Program-made: the position numbers and the translations under genes
In this document: piece by piece, positions 1 to 10,468 of the stretch
Numbering within the stretch: the first letter of the stretch is position 1
How the letters are laid out: each line of letters begins with the position of its first letter
Notes under the pieces: generated by a model
Seen by the model: only the letters and a program-made list of their open reading frames with translations
What the model was told of the DNA's origin: nothing
Databases searched by the model: none
Source: Haematococcus lacustris
Taxonomy: Eukaryota > Chlorophyta > Chlorophyceae > Chlamydomonadales > Haematococcaceae
Length of the DNA stretch: 64,000 nucleotides
Direction of reading: 5' to 3'
Assembly (NCBI GenBank): GCA_030144725.1
Contig: JASKMD010000008.1
Span: forward strand, 19,976,029-20,040,028

Positions 1-1
1 C

Positions 2-1014
2 TCCAAGTGGGCACGGCAGCGGCTGCGGCTGTACGGAGCCCAGGACCGGGCGCTGGAGCAGTTCCTCAAGAAGGTGAGGGCGGGTGGGAGGGAGGGAGGG
101 TAAGGGACTGGGATGTGGTGGGTTAGGCAGGGTTAAAAAGGTAGTTGACTGTGCCATGCCTAACCTGGTGCCACCATGTCAGCCACCATGTGTGTGCCTT
201 GTGTGCATGGCTGCAGTTGGAGGAGGACATGGCTGAGTTGTCCATGAAGCGCCATGGGCGTGCCAAGCAGCTGGTGGTCTTCTTTAGCGCAGCTGGCATT
301 GGCACAGCGGGAGGGTGGGGTGCTGATGAGGTGCTGCGTGCCTGCTGCAAGGTGGTGTGCAGGCCCAGGGGCGCAGGCCAGCGGCGGGGCAGGGTGGTGC
401 TAGTGGATGAGCACCGCACCACCCGGGTCAGCTCAGCAGTGAATGGCAAGCAGCCCTGTGAGGAGGAGCTGAACAAACTCAGTGCCACAAGGCCTACAGG
501 CTGGAAGCCACCAGCAGGGCAGGTGGAGCAGCGCCTAGTGCGCCCAGCCTGGAGCCAGCAGCGTGACCAGCCAGTGCGGGGCCTGATGTGGTGCCCGGTA
601 GTGGTCCCCCGCAAGCCCCCATAGGCCCTAGGCATCAGCCAGGCAGCCACACCGGCAGCAGCCTCAGAGCCGGGGCCCAGCAATCCCCCGCCAGCCAAGC
701 GCAGCAAGCGCACTGAGGCTGAGCAGGCGGCTGAGCCCACCCAGCCCAGCAAGGACAAAGGCAAGGGCAAGGGCAAGGCAGCCAAAGCCAAGCCAGCCCC
801 ACAGCCAGGCAGGTGGCTGGACAGGGACTGCAATGCAGCGCTGAACATGCAGCGCATTGGGGAGAGCAAGTGGCGCCCGCTGGAGCTGTGCTACTGGCCA
901 GACCAGGGAGCCCTGCCAGCCAAGGGCAAGGAGTACCCTGGCCTGGGCTACAAGCGGCTGCGAGACAAGCCACCCAAGGCCCAGCAGGAGCAGCAGCCTG
1001 CTGCGGCACAATAG
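2..1014 (+). pseudogene. Fanzor/TnpB-like RuvC nuclease relic, 3' part
   Basis: C-terminal half of an RNA-guided nuclease of the Fanzor (eukaryotic TnpB) type; the N-terminus and RuvC-I lie off the left edge. Exon 2-73 (ends FLKK) has a GTGAGG donor. An acceptor at 216 joins it in frame to 217-1014. The RuvC-II Glu lies in 'VVLVDEHRTTRVSS' and the RuvC-III Asp in 'WLDRDCNAALNM', which keeps the DxNAA signature. An in-frame TAG at 622-624 breaks the frame between them. The same frame continues through a Lys/Pro-rich linker to the stop at 1012-1014, so it looks like a CAG-to-TAG nonsense change. No CxxC zinc ribbon is visible between RuvC-II and -III. It is a different subfamily from the copy at 10.9-14.2 kb. 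Family assignment is by motif; likely inactive. Confidence 0.75.
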
Positions 1015-1662
1015 TGTGTGCCACCCCGTCTGAGCTGTCATCAGCTGTTAATCAGTGCATGTTTTGTCATGCCAACTCTACACAATAACCCTAACGGGTC
1101 AGGCAATAATGTAGGTGGTAGGCGGCTCATGTGCCATGTGCACTGGGTTTACTCCACACAGCCCAATAACACCATTTGAGTCGGGCTACTATTGCCCACT
1201 AGTATATTCCCGCTAGTGGCTGCTAGTGGCTGCTAGTGGCCACTACTGGTCCGGCTCAAATGGAGGCCCTAGTGAGGGGAAAAGGGGGCTGCCAACAGTT
1301 CGGGGCAAACAAAACTGCCATGTCCTAATGTGTGTGCCATCAATGCGTAACGACAATGAATCTTGTTGACCTGGTTGACAACTAGGTAGCGGTTATAACC
1401 ACCTGCTTTATAAAGGTGTTGATTGACGACGTTAGGAGTTCCGTGTATTCTTATCTTGCATGGGCGGCTCACAAGGTCTAGACAAACAAAACTCATTCAA
1501 CAAGGAACAACATGTTTACCTGTGGGTAATCTCACTCGGCTACTCAATTCAGTTGAAGCATCCTGGGTCGCACCCTTGATGAATACAAACTCCACACCGA
1601 TGGCATTCTCCCCCTAAACCACTCGGCACGTCATCAAAACTAACAGTACAAACTGCTAGGCC
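1015..1662. other. Intergenic, no gene seen
   Basis: No supported coding sequence. Holds the imperfect inverted repeat listed at 1172-1263 and otherwise AT-richer unique-looking sequence. Confidence 0.5.
1172..1263. repeat. Imperfect 15-bp inverted repeat with short tandem core
   Basis: CCATTTGAGTCGGGC at 1172-1186 pairs with GTCCGGCTCAAATGG at 1249-1263 (13 of 15). Between them is a tandem of 'GCTAGTGGCT'. May be a very small foldback/MITE remnant; no target-site duplication recognised. Confidence 0.5.
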
Positions 1663-1898
1663 CTATGCGTTGTTGCGGGCCCGGCAATCAATGCCCCGTC
1701 GGTACTCTGCTGCCCGGTGTAACCTCTGCCCTTTGGCTGCCGGTCATTGGCCAGCTTGTAGCGCTGCTGGTACTCATCGCCATGGGGGCCAGAGCCTCCT
1801 GGCCCTCATAGCTGCACAGCTCCAGGGGGCGCGGCATGCTCTCCCCAATGCGTTGTAAGTTTAGGCATCCGCTGGTGTCCCGGTCCAGCCACCTGCCT
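1663..1898 (-). pseudogene. Fanzor-like C-terminal relic (frameshifted)
   Basis: Minus-strand translation gives 'GRWLDRDTSGCLNLQRIGES', the RuvC-III block of the Fanzor-like family also seen at 830-870. A conserved-looking tail follows, ending '..AAEYRRGIDCRARNNA' and a stop at 1663-1665. Two single-base shifts are needed, one after 'EALAPM' (near 1780) and one near 1725. Only the last about 75 codons survive. It lies in opposite orientation to the relic at 2-1014, so it is an independent insertion or an inverted copy. No promoter or upstream domains were found. Confidence 0.65.
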
Positions 1899-2189
1899 CA
1901 TGGGGGGGCCTGGGGTTAGTTGCTGGGCCAGGTGCAGCAGGGAGGGGCTGGTGTGCGGCGTATCAGTGCGCTATGCATAAGCGTATACTGCCAATGCCTG
2001 TGGGCTTGTGCTAGAGTGTGTGGTTGCTTTGCTGCCCTGTAAACTTCCTAGCTGCTCACACAAGTCATGCGGGCTGCTAGGAAGTCAGGTGACCATAAGA
2101 CATGACCATGGTTGATCGCGCCTTGGTTGTAGCCTTACTATGGTGGTGGGGCGGGCTGTGCATGGGGTGTGCAAGTATGTGGGCACGAG
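1899..2189. other. Downstream flank of epsilon-tubulin, no gene seen
   Basis: No supported feature; expected to contain the 3' UTR of the epsilon-tubulin gene transcribed leftwards. Confidence 0.4.
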
Positions 2190-5100
2190 TCAGATGAAAG
2201 AGAGGCCACGAGGCCGCATGCGGGTGACGGGAGGTGGCTGCTGTGCCTGCTCCGTGGCGGCGTACCGGGCTGTGATGCCTGTCATGACCTCCGCAGCATG
2301 GTCAAACATGGACAACTCCATGTATTGTTCATAATGGTGCGTGTACACCCTGCGTGGAGATGAACAGACATGAACAATTTGTAACTGTAACCACCAACTC
2401 CATTGCACTCACTATCATTGACGTTGGATGTGGCCGGCCAGCCACATGCCTTGCGGATACCCTGCCAGCTTCCTTGCTTGCTCTGCCCTGACTTGCCTAG
2501 TTGACCATGCTGCAAGGCATGCCCACCTCCTTTTGTACAGCTTCTCAAAGCGTTCCTTCATGGCGCGGAAGGTGGCAGTGATGGCGGAGTTGTTGGCCAG
2601 GCACAGAAGAGCATTGGGTAGGCCCACCGGGGGCACGCTGCAAATGCCCAACTTGAAGCCCTGCACGTGATGCACAGCCACAGCTTTGCTTGACATGCCT
2701 TCTAGCCTTCCATACATGCAACAATAAGCTCACATCACTGTTCCAATGCGCCATTTGCAGCGACGGCCTGATGCGCGCCACGTTGCGGTTGATGTCGCTG
2801 ATGTTGGCGCTGGCGCCGCGCATGAGGAGACCGCACGCGAGGTATGTTCCATGGCGGGGATCAGCGCGGATCAGCTGGTGCTCTCGCGAAAACACATCGG
2901 TGAAAATCTGCACAGTCAATCATCGAGGCCCCCGGCACAGTCCGACGTGGCCCCGGCGCAACCCCGGCGCTACCCCGGCGCAACTCTGCGATTGCTTTTC
3001 GCACACCGCGACAGACCGTGCGTACGGGTTGCCATACGGTCCGCACCTGATCAACGGTGCGCGGCGCGGCTAGCTTTGCCAGGTCCTTCGGTGCGCAGAG
3101 GGGTGACATGGAAGAAATCAAGAAATGCATCTGTGCAGCAGGCGAACAAGGTAAGGGCAGCAATGTGAGCATGGGATTGGCTTGCAGTCACTGCTGCGGG
3201 GGCCACACCCTCATGCTTGATGACAACGGTTTTTGCGCACCTGGGGGAAGGGTACCAGGTTCATGGTTATGTCGTTCAGGTCTACATTCAGCGAGCCCTC
3301 AAACCGCATGCTGCTGGTCATGTTCAGCAGCATGGTGGCTGCAATGCCATTCATGGCATCAAAGGGTTTGGATGCTGCACAGGCAACAAAACCCATGCAG
3401 CTCGACAGGTGGCAAAAATGCAAGCCAAGAGCATGCAGCCATGCAGGCAGGAAGCGTAGAGGCGTGGGGGGCGAAAGAGCACATCCCAGCTCCTACAGAC
3501 CTTTCCCAGATTCCAAGGCTTGGGCCGAAGTTGCCCCAGCAGCAAGTTTTGGCTCCCACCTGATCAGGAACCATAGTGTGACATGTGTGGCCAGGCCTCG
3601 AGGCGTCACAGGGTGTGACCAGGAAGCATGTAGTGCCAGGTGTGACCAAACACTGCAGGGTCTTACGTGCAGCAGGGTGACCAGTGCATGCCACAGGGAA
3701 AACCACCGGGGGGTGGGTGTCACCATTTGTTATGCATTGTGCTAAAACAGCACCTGAGGCTGTCGGCAGGGTCGGCAGCGTCAACATCATCAGCAGCGAC
3801 GTCAGCAGTGGCAACAGCAGCGGCAGCAGTAGCCATAGCAGCAGTGGCAGTAGTGGCATGCCAATCATGGCATATGCTCTAGGTGGGGAACCATTGACAT
3901 CTTGCCGCTACCGCTGCCGCTGCCGCTGCCGCTGCCGCTACCGCTACCGCTGCCGCTACCGCTACCGCTGCCGCTACCCCTGCCGCTGCCCCTGCCGCTG
4001 CCGCTACTGCTGCCGCTGCCGCTACCGCTACCGCTGCCATTGCCATTGCCATTGCCATTGCCGCTGCCGCTGCTGCATCAGGCAAAGGAGGGTGTTGCCA
4101 TGACCCCGTTCCAGCAGCCACCAGCATGAGGGCAGGCATAAAGCTGTAGGGCCTGACTGCAGCAGCAGCCGGGCAGCTCACTTGTTGCAGATGTCAATGA
4201 GCGCTTGATTCTCCAGCGGCAGCACACAGTCCGCATGCTCCACCAGCTTGCTGGCTGCCAGCAGGGCGTTGTAGGGGGAGGTGACCACGTGGTCGTCCTC
4301 ACTGGGGAACACGCTGGCGGTGAAGCGGAACACGTCAGGGTAATGATCCTGGCCAGGGGAAGCAGGGGAGGGCAGGGGGGCAGGAAGGGGGGCAGGGCAG
4401 GGGAGGGCAGGGGGGCAGGGCAGGGGAGGGCAGGGGGGCAGGGCAGGGGAGGGCAGGGAGGCAGGGCAGGGGAGGGCAGGGGGGCAGGGGTCTGAGCTAG
4501 AAAGGGGTGGGGTGGGCTGGGTGATGAGGAAGGCGGGGGGGAGGCAGGGGGGAGCGGGGGGCGGCAGGGATGAGGCAGGGTGGCGTCAGGCTGGGATAGA
4601 CAATAGCCCATAGAACAGGCCGTAGAATAGAAGTAGAAACGAAGAGAAAGCACGCACCTCTTTAGACATCCCCTTCCCCCTTTGCTTATGCCGCCAGCCC
4701 CCTCACTCCCCCCTCACCCCACCCCCACCTCACTCCCACCTCACTCCCACCTCACTGTCAGTCTTTCCCCTTGCCTAGCCCCTGCCTGCCCGCTAGCCTT
4801 GTTCCCTGCCTGCCTGCCTGCCTGCCTGCCCCCCTTCCTGCCCCCCGGCTGACCCGCCTGCCTGTTTCCCTGACCTCCTGCCCGCCCCCCTCCTTGCGAC
4901 CAGCCTCACCGCTAGCAGCTCCAAGATGTAGGTGCCCACCCCACTGCCCGTCCCCCCACCCAGGGAGTGCAGCAGCAGGAAGCTTTGCAGGGAGTCGCAG
5001 CTCTCCACTGTATGCTGGATCTTGTCCAGCAGCTGCAGCCAGGGCGGCAGGTAGCGGCGGGTGGCCAGGTGGGCAGTTAGGCAGTTAGGCAGTTGGGTTC

Positions 5101-8100
5101 TAAAGTTTGGTGGGGGGGAGCGGGCGGGCGGGGTGGGGGGGAGGGAAGCAGGCAGGTAGACGAGTAGGGGGGCAGTGGGTAGGCAGGAGCTCGCCCAGGC
5201 TGAGTAGTGAGCTGGGTGGCGTTGGGTTGGAGTCAGGACATGGAGCCTAATTAGGCACAGTGCCACCGCAGGCCGCAGCAGGATGTGCTGGCAGAGGGCA
5301 CCGGAGCTCCATCCTTGAACATTGCTTCTACTGCAAGCTCAGCTGGCCCCCTAGCCCCCTAGCCCCCTTGCCCCCTAGCCCCCTAGCCCCCTAGCCCCCT
5401 CACCCCTTAGCCCCTTGCCCCCTCGGCCCTCTCCCCCTTCCCCACTCGCTCACTTGCCCCCTTGCCCCTCGACCCTTTGCCCGGGGCCCCAGGCCTATAT
5501 GGGGGAGACCAGGACAACCCCGGCCATGGCATGCTCGTCAACACTGGCTGACGCCCGCCAACACATGCCCCATCATGGCAGTCGTCCAGCCTGCAGTCCC
5601 CCCCTCCCCCTCACTCCTAGCCTAGCAGCCCCTTTGCTGGTCCGCATGTGCAGCTTGGACTTTATCAATCTTCCTGAACACAACCTGGGGCAACCTACCC
5701 CTATACCGCCGCCAGCTATGAACCCTGGCATTGAGATGCGGCTGCCCTGCTTACCAGGTCGTGGTATTGAGGGCCATAGCAGTGGTTGCCATGCGCCCAG
5801 TTGTTGCCCGCCCCGCTGACATCAGAGATGAGCTGCTGCGTGTCCAGCACATCCCCCAGCGGCCCCTGTGGTCAGGGTAGGCAGCAACCACCCCTAACCA
5901 GCTTACTAGGGGTCTCATCTGATGCCTTGCTGCAGCCTTGGTAGCGCTGGGCAGGGCAGGGGCCATGCAACCATTGTTGAACACAATCGCATGGACTCTG
6001 TCACCATGCGGTGAACACTGGCTGCCTGATACAGAGATGCCGTTCCTCACAGACCCGGCACTGACTTGACCATTTCCAGTATGATTCTGGTTTTCGCTTT
6101 TTGTTAAAGTTTTTTATTGTGGTCTCATGTTCTGCAGCCATGCCCGCGCCACCCACACCCTCTTGCCAATTGCACTCCACCCAGGAGCCTACTTAGACTA
6201 CAAGCCTGCAGCACCTCTCTGGGAGTGGTAGGGGCCAGGCCAGGCGCCAGGCCATGGGCCAACAGGAGGCCTGGCTGATGCTGTGTGCTAGTTCCCTCTA
6301 CCCACAAGGCCCAAGGGCAGGAGGAGCAGCAGCGGCAGGGGCAGGGGAGGTGCCACGGCCCAAGATCGCAACCTACAGTTGCATGCAGCAGCCTGCTCTG
6401 CACCAGGAGCATGCAACCACGCTGCGACATGCGCTGACCCGCTCAAAGCAAGGCAAACTAGCAAACCCCTCTCCCTCCCCTGTCCACCCGCAAGGCCCTG
6501 CTCATGACCCACCCACACCTGCCCAGCCCCGCCTCGCCTCTGCCTGCTTATGTGCTCCTACCCAAAGCAGAAGAAGTAGTAGAAGAAGAAATAGTAGTAG
6601 AAGGAGAAGACGGAAGAGGAAACAAAGGGAAAAAGGGAAAAGGGAGAGGAAAAGAAGAAGAAAGAGGGAAGAGGATGAGGAAAAGAAGAAAAAAGGGGAA
6701 AAGGAAGAGGAAAAGAAAACCACTATGCAGGACCCGGGTGCATGAAGGGAGGAGGTACTGCCGGGGGCATGGCCTTGTTCCACCCCTAGCCCGCCCATGG
6801 GACAGGTGGTTGGACTGGAACCCCTAGCTCCCCGCACATTGGTGAGAGTCTGCAGCGGCACCTAGAGCTGTGCAGTGGGACTGGGCTCAAGGCAGCAGGG
6901 CCTCAGAACCTGCTGGCTGCCCAAACCAGGCAGCGGCTGCACTGGTGGACTGCATCAAGCCGCTGAGGTCGCAGGGGACCTAGAGGGCGGGGCCCACCAC
7001 CAGGCATTGGGAGACAACTGACATGCATGCATCCCTCACAGCATGCAGCTGTCACCTGGCCTGAGGCTGACATGGCATTGAGGTGTATTCCATGACCCTG
7101 GTGGTCCAAGGCCATGGCTTTCACTAGGGTGCACCAAGTTTGGGTTAGGACATCTTTGGGTCAGGTAGCAGTTGAGGGTACGCCATGCATGCTCCATGCA
7201 TGGTCACACATGGGCTAGTAAGCTGGTTGAGATGTCGCAAGAGGAGAGGTGTTGCGGGCTGCCTACCTTGAGCATCTCGTTGATCACCCCACACTCCATG
7301 TCCACGATGACGGAGCGAGCCTTGGGGGAACAGCAGGCGAGCAGTACAAGCAGTACAAGCAGGCGGGTGAGCCAGCAGGCAAGGATAACAAACAATGCCA
7401 ACAGTGCAGCTGTCAGGCTGGTGGTCAGACGGGCGGGCAGGCGGACAGCTGAGAGGGCAGCCGTGTAGGAGGATGGGCGGATGGGCAGGTGAGCTTCACC
7501 ACTTCAGGGCTTCCGGGACTACCTGCTAAGGGTTGAGCTTGCACTGGGGCTTGGAGCAGCTGCCTTGTGATGCATGGAGCACTTCAGCAGCACAAAATGC
7601 TGTTGGGGTGGGTGTGTATTGAGTCGTGACCTTCGCATGCCCTACTCCGAAGCAGATACATCCAGGCTGGTGTATTTGTTGCACACAATGGCAGTGGGTA
7701 GCTACATTGTGATGTGGGTTGCCTCTCACTGGCAAAGGCCAGCCTGTCACTCCACTGCTGATGCTGGGGTGAGGGCTGTACTCAACGGTGAGGCAAGGCC
7801 AAGCAGCCGGGCCAGGCACTCTGTAAGCACAGCGAACAACAGCATTGCTTACCTTGAGTGTTTGGATGCGGCCGCGCCCATCTCCCACTTCCAGGTTCCT
7901 GTGTGGTTCCACTCGTGTGTCAACGTTGCGGAAGAAGCTGCAACATGGAGCACCATGCATCAAGCATTGTCAACAACAGGTGCATGGCACTCGTTAGGCT
8001 GCATAGGGTGGTGACTGCCTGCTGAGGGCTTCGTCAAACACGCCCTTGGTGTTGTAGGCTGCATGCTCTCGAAGGGCTAACTCCCAAAACCTGCACCCAA

Positions 8101-8149
8101 TCTGGTTCCCGCATTGCCCGCACTGTATGGTTACTAGCTCGCGGGGCAT
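2190..8149 (-). CDS. TUE1: Epsilon-tubulin (BLD2/TUE1-type), 12 exons
   Basis: Basal-body/centriole tubulin; in Chlamydomonas the epsilon-tubulin gene (BLD2) is needed for triplet microtubules (family knowledge). Exons: 8149-8019, 7937-7853, 7321-7268, 5865-5755, 5032-4910, 4348-4182, 3878-3754 (tentative), 3374-3241, 3130-3047, 2907-2734, 2660-2527, 2349-2190. All phases agree and give about 493 aa (human protein about 475). Start 'MPRELVTIQCGQCGNQIGC', then 'SFFRNVDTR', 'DMECGVINEMLK', and GTP-binding 'GGGTGSGVG' in exon 5. 'TSPYNALLA', 'TSSMRFEGSLN' and 'CSVPPVG' follow epsilon-tubulin order. Intron 1 appears to be GC-AG (AG/GCAGTC), which restores Ser-Ser-Phe-Phe; a GT donor 2 nt downstream would give Arg-His instead. 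Exon 7 codes for a Leu-rich loop of low plausibility. Head-to-head with an H-gene 5' end. Confidence 0.93.
3903..4076. repeat. (CCGCTR)n hexanucleotide tract in epsilon-tubulin intron 6
   Basis: Near-perfect CCGCTG/CCGCTA repeat of about 170 bp next to tentative exon 7. A related (CTGCCR)n tract continues into that exon at 3780-3860, so exon 7 may itself be repeat-derived. Confidence 0.85.
4362..4495. repeat. G-rich minisatellite in epsilon-tubulin intron 5
   Basis: Tandem G-rich units built on 'GGGGAGGGCAGG' and 'GGGGCAGGGCA', about 130 bp, entirely intronic. Confidence 0.8.
5340..5420. repeat. (CCCCCTAGC)n short tandem repeat in epsilon-tubulin intron 4
   Basis: Six to eight diverged copies of a 9-10-bp unit 'CCCCCTAGC' or 'CCCCTTGC' inside the intron between exons 4 and 5. 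Confidence 0.8.
6566..6725. repeat. Polypurine tract in epsilon-tubulin intron 3
   Basis: About 160 bp almost entirely A/G (GAAGAAG, GGAAAAGG), inside the 1.4-kb intron between exons 3 and 4. Codes for Lys/Arg/Glu runs in two frames, but these are compositional. Candidate H-DNA/triplex former. Confidence 0.8.
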
Positions 8150-8401
8150 ACGAAACAGAAAAGGAAGCAGATCAAACAAAAAATGGGGAACTACTTCCTC
8201 ATTCGCGCTATTCGTGAGTGGTGGGCGTCTAACGGCCTGAAGAGCTGACCGTTTGGCTTCTGTGTGCACAGCACTGGTGTAGGCCGGCAGCACATATACA
8301 AGGCAGTGATGAGTAGGCTGAATTTCTCAACAAATCACACAGGCTGCAGAGTGACCCGTGCCTAGCAAGCTGAGGCTCGACCGGGTCACCACAAGCACGA
8401 C
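8150..8401. promoter_or_regulatory. Shared head-to-head promoter region (epsilon-tubulin / H 5' copy)
   Basis: 252 bp between the epsilon-tubulin start (8149, minus) and an H-type ATG (8402, plus). The right part from 8224 is repeated upstream of the other H 5' copies at 14410 and 46054; the left part is unique. No TATA box is obvious. This is probably the ancestral divergent promoter. Confidence 0.5.
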
Positions 8402-8514
8402 ATGGCAAGTGTTAGAGCCTTGAGCGCAAAGATCGGGCCTGCTTCACCACGCAGATTTTCTAAACATATCTCCACACGCTCTCGCGTGGCGACTTCCTGC
8501 CTGCCGAGTAAAGC
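8224..8514 (+). pseudogene. Truncated 5' end of gene H (promoter + start of exon 1)
   Basis: Matches, with a few substitutions, the region 46054-46335 that contains the promoter and first codons of gene H. ATG at 8402 opens 'MASVRALSAKIGPASPRRFS', a plastid-type leader. Homology stops at 8514 after 'CCGAGTAAAGC', and the frame then ends after a few unrelated codons. This copy has native epsilon-tubulin DNA on its left, unlike the other copies, which have a Fanzor 3' flank there. I therefore read it as the original left edge of H. Confidence 0.7.
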
Positions 8515-8711
8515 ATATGTTTCCCTAAATTTCTTCTAAATAAACATGAAACTAACAGGAAAACCAGGAAAAAACAGGAAAAACAGGACATCGAAGGCAA
8601 TTGGCGATACAGTTAGCGAAGCGAGTTAGGAAGATGCAGCGAAACAGACAGCGTAGACATAATCGTACTGCCTCGGACAGTTAGGTCGACCGTGAGGCCG
8701 CGCCGCCAGAC

Positions 8712-9581
8712 ATGCAGGCCAACGGTGCAGCGCACTGGGCCCACACCCACAGTAACACATGGCACGCAAAGAAGTGTAAACTGCACCCCTTGATGAGGGG
8801 TGTGGCCGCTGCGGGTTTAGAGGAGGGCGCGGTCGTGCCGTCCGAAGTGGTGGAGGCGCGGCTCTACAACCAACTCGTGCTTTGGGTGGAGGCCTGCAGC
8901 AAGAGGGCGCTGCTCGCCAGCTTTCTGTTGGGCCTCATGGTGCGCGACTCCTTCACACGCGTCACTGTACTTGCGGATGGCCAGGAGCTCTTGGAGGAAA
9001 TCCCTGCTGAGGACGCGGACATCCCGAACTTTGCGGAGCGCAACCTGTTCCTGCAGCTCGGCCGCGGTGTGCCCCCTCCCGGCTTGCACTCTCAGCCTAG
9101 CGCAGCTGTGGTGGCTGTGCTGGCCGCGTACCCGACCCTCGGCGACGAGCTCGACGCAATACCTCGCTATCCGCAAGACTGCAACACCGTCGACGATGTG
9201 GGCCAGAAGCTGGAGACCAGCTTTGCCAACAGCCTCACCGAGCTGTTCAAGCGCAGAGTTGGGCAAGCGGTGGCTCTGGCTGGAGCCAGGGTCATCGCTG
9301 GCTCACATGAGCACCAGCGCCGCTTTGGGCTGCCCGTGGATGGCAGTCCAGCCTGGACTGAGCGTCAGCGCAGCTGGGTGGTGCGGAGTGTGCGGGGGAA
9401 GGTGGTGACCTGGCTAGAGGGTCAGGGTCAGGGTCAGGGTGGGGTGGTGCCTACTGTGGCCATACGGTATGAGGTGGTCAGGCAGCGGAGGTTGTTGGGG
9501 GTGGGTCAGGAGGTGGTGGTGGACAAAGCATGGCGGCAGATGAGGGTCAACCGGGATTGTAGGAGTGGAGTCATTACATAG
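8712..9581 (+). CDS. Unrecognised ORF fused to Fanzor intron sequence
   Basis: 289-codon open frame starting at ATG 8712. I do not recognise the fold. The text 'ETSFANSLTELFKRRVG' and 'RNLFLQLGRG' could be the helical N-terminal region of another Fanzor-like protein, but this is a guess. It contains three GGTCAG hexamers (9420-9437) that code for Gly-Gln. The last codons are not its own: from 9556 the DNA is the third intron of the Fanzor gene (same as 13769 onward), so the frame stops by accident at 9579-9581. The ORF is therefore truncated by a rearrangement. Confidence 0.4.
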   Translation: MQANGAAHWAHTHSNTWHAKKCKLHPLMRGVAAAGLEEGAVVPSEVVEARLYNQLVLWVEACSKRALLASFLLGLMVRDSFTRVTVLADGQELLEEIPAEDADIPNFAERNLFLQLGRGVPPPGLHSQPSAAVVAVLAAYPTLGDELDAIPRYPQDCNTVDDVGQKLETSFANSLTELFKRRVGQAVALAGARVIAGSHEHQRRFGLPVDGSPAWTERQRSWVVRSVRGKVVTWLEGQGQGQGGVVPTVAIRYEVVRQRRLLGVGQEVVVDKAWRQMRVNRDCRSGVIT

Positions 9582-9986
9582 CTATGAAATAGCCTCACAC
9601 ACCAACCCTTGACTGTGCCCTGCACCGTTTAGACCAGACATGGACTTGACTTGACACTTGGAATGGCCAGGAAAGATCTTTCACATGAGCATTGATCCAT
9701 GTCGCCTTGCAGGTGGCTGCGCCCGGTGCGCAGCATGGCGACGCGATCCCGGATCCGGAGCTTGATGTGCTCAACAAGCACTGTCATCAGGTTCTACGAC
9801 CGGGACGTGTCAGCCGCGCTGAACATCCGCCGCATTGCAGCCGGGCCGGGCCGCCCCCGCGAGCTCAGCAGCTGGTGGGGCCGCCCCGCCATGCCTAACC
9901 CAGGCAGACCAGGCCAGGAGTGGGTGTGCGTGCGCGATAGAGGCCTGCTGCGGAAGTGGCAGCGGCGGCACCAGCGGCAGCGATAG
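9556..9986 (+). pseudogene. Fanzor copy 1: intron 3 and last exon only
   Basis: Near-identical to 13769-14200. Acceptor at 9712, exon 9713-9986 (274 nt) with RuvC-III 'FYDRDVSAALNIRR' and the basic tail '..KWQRRHQRQR' before TAG. Everything upstream of intron 3 is missing. The 3' flank is also conserved (10283-10468) but is split by a hAT MITE. Confidence 0.85.
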
Positions 9987-10002
9987 CGACATGTGTGTCA
10001 TG

Positions 10003-10274
10003 TAGGGTGGTTCCCCCCCAAACTAATATTAGTTCTCATAATAGCTCATAATAGCTCATATTAGCTCCCGGTTTGCTCATATTAGCCCATATTCGCTCAT
10101 ATCAGCTCCCGATCAGCTCATACCAGCTCCCGATAGCTCATATCAGCTCATATAGGCTCAAACCAGCTCATCTAAGCTCCCCGTACTAGCTCCCGCCGTT
10201 TTAGCTATTATTAGCGCTAATATTAGCTAATGCGCTACTTTTGGCTCGGAGCTAATATTAGCGGACACACCCTA
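10003..10274. mobile_element. Non-autonomous hAT-type MITE, 272 bp
   Basis: Ends TAGGGTGGTTCC and (reverse) TAGGGTGTGTCCG. It is flanked by a perfect 8-bp duplication GTGTCATG at 9995-10002 and 10275-10282. The empty site is seen at 14208-14215 and 45845-45852. 8-bp duplications and TAGGG ends fit the hAT superfamily. The interior is a decayed tandem of AGCTCATATT-like units. No ORF. Confidence 0.85.
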
Positions 10275-10313
10275 GTGTCATGCCATGAGCCAAAAAAACA
10301 AACAATTCGATTG

Positions 10314-10449
10314 CCCCTAACAAAGGGGATGTGTGTGCGATAGAGTGTGCATAGGGTAGGATAGGGCTCTATCGACTCCTAGGGTTAGGGACCTAGGTTA
10401 GGGACACACACCGGTCCCTCCTGTGGAGAAGTGTAGGGGCTTCACAGGA
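10314..10449 (+). ncRNA. Candidate Fanzor guide-RNA scaffold, copy 1
   Basis: Same hairpin series as at 14248-14383. Here the MITE at 10003-10274 separates it from the Fanzor stop codon. Immediately after the conserved flank (10468) the sequence differs from the other copies. Confidence 0.3.
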
Positions 10450-10468
10450 GGATAGGGATACAGGACAG

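Noticed and set aside
6254..6861. Lys/Arg/Glu-rich ORFs in an epsilon-tubulin intron
   Set aside because: Purine-tract composition, no splice-supported continuation.
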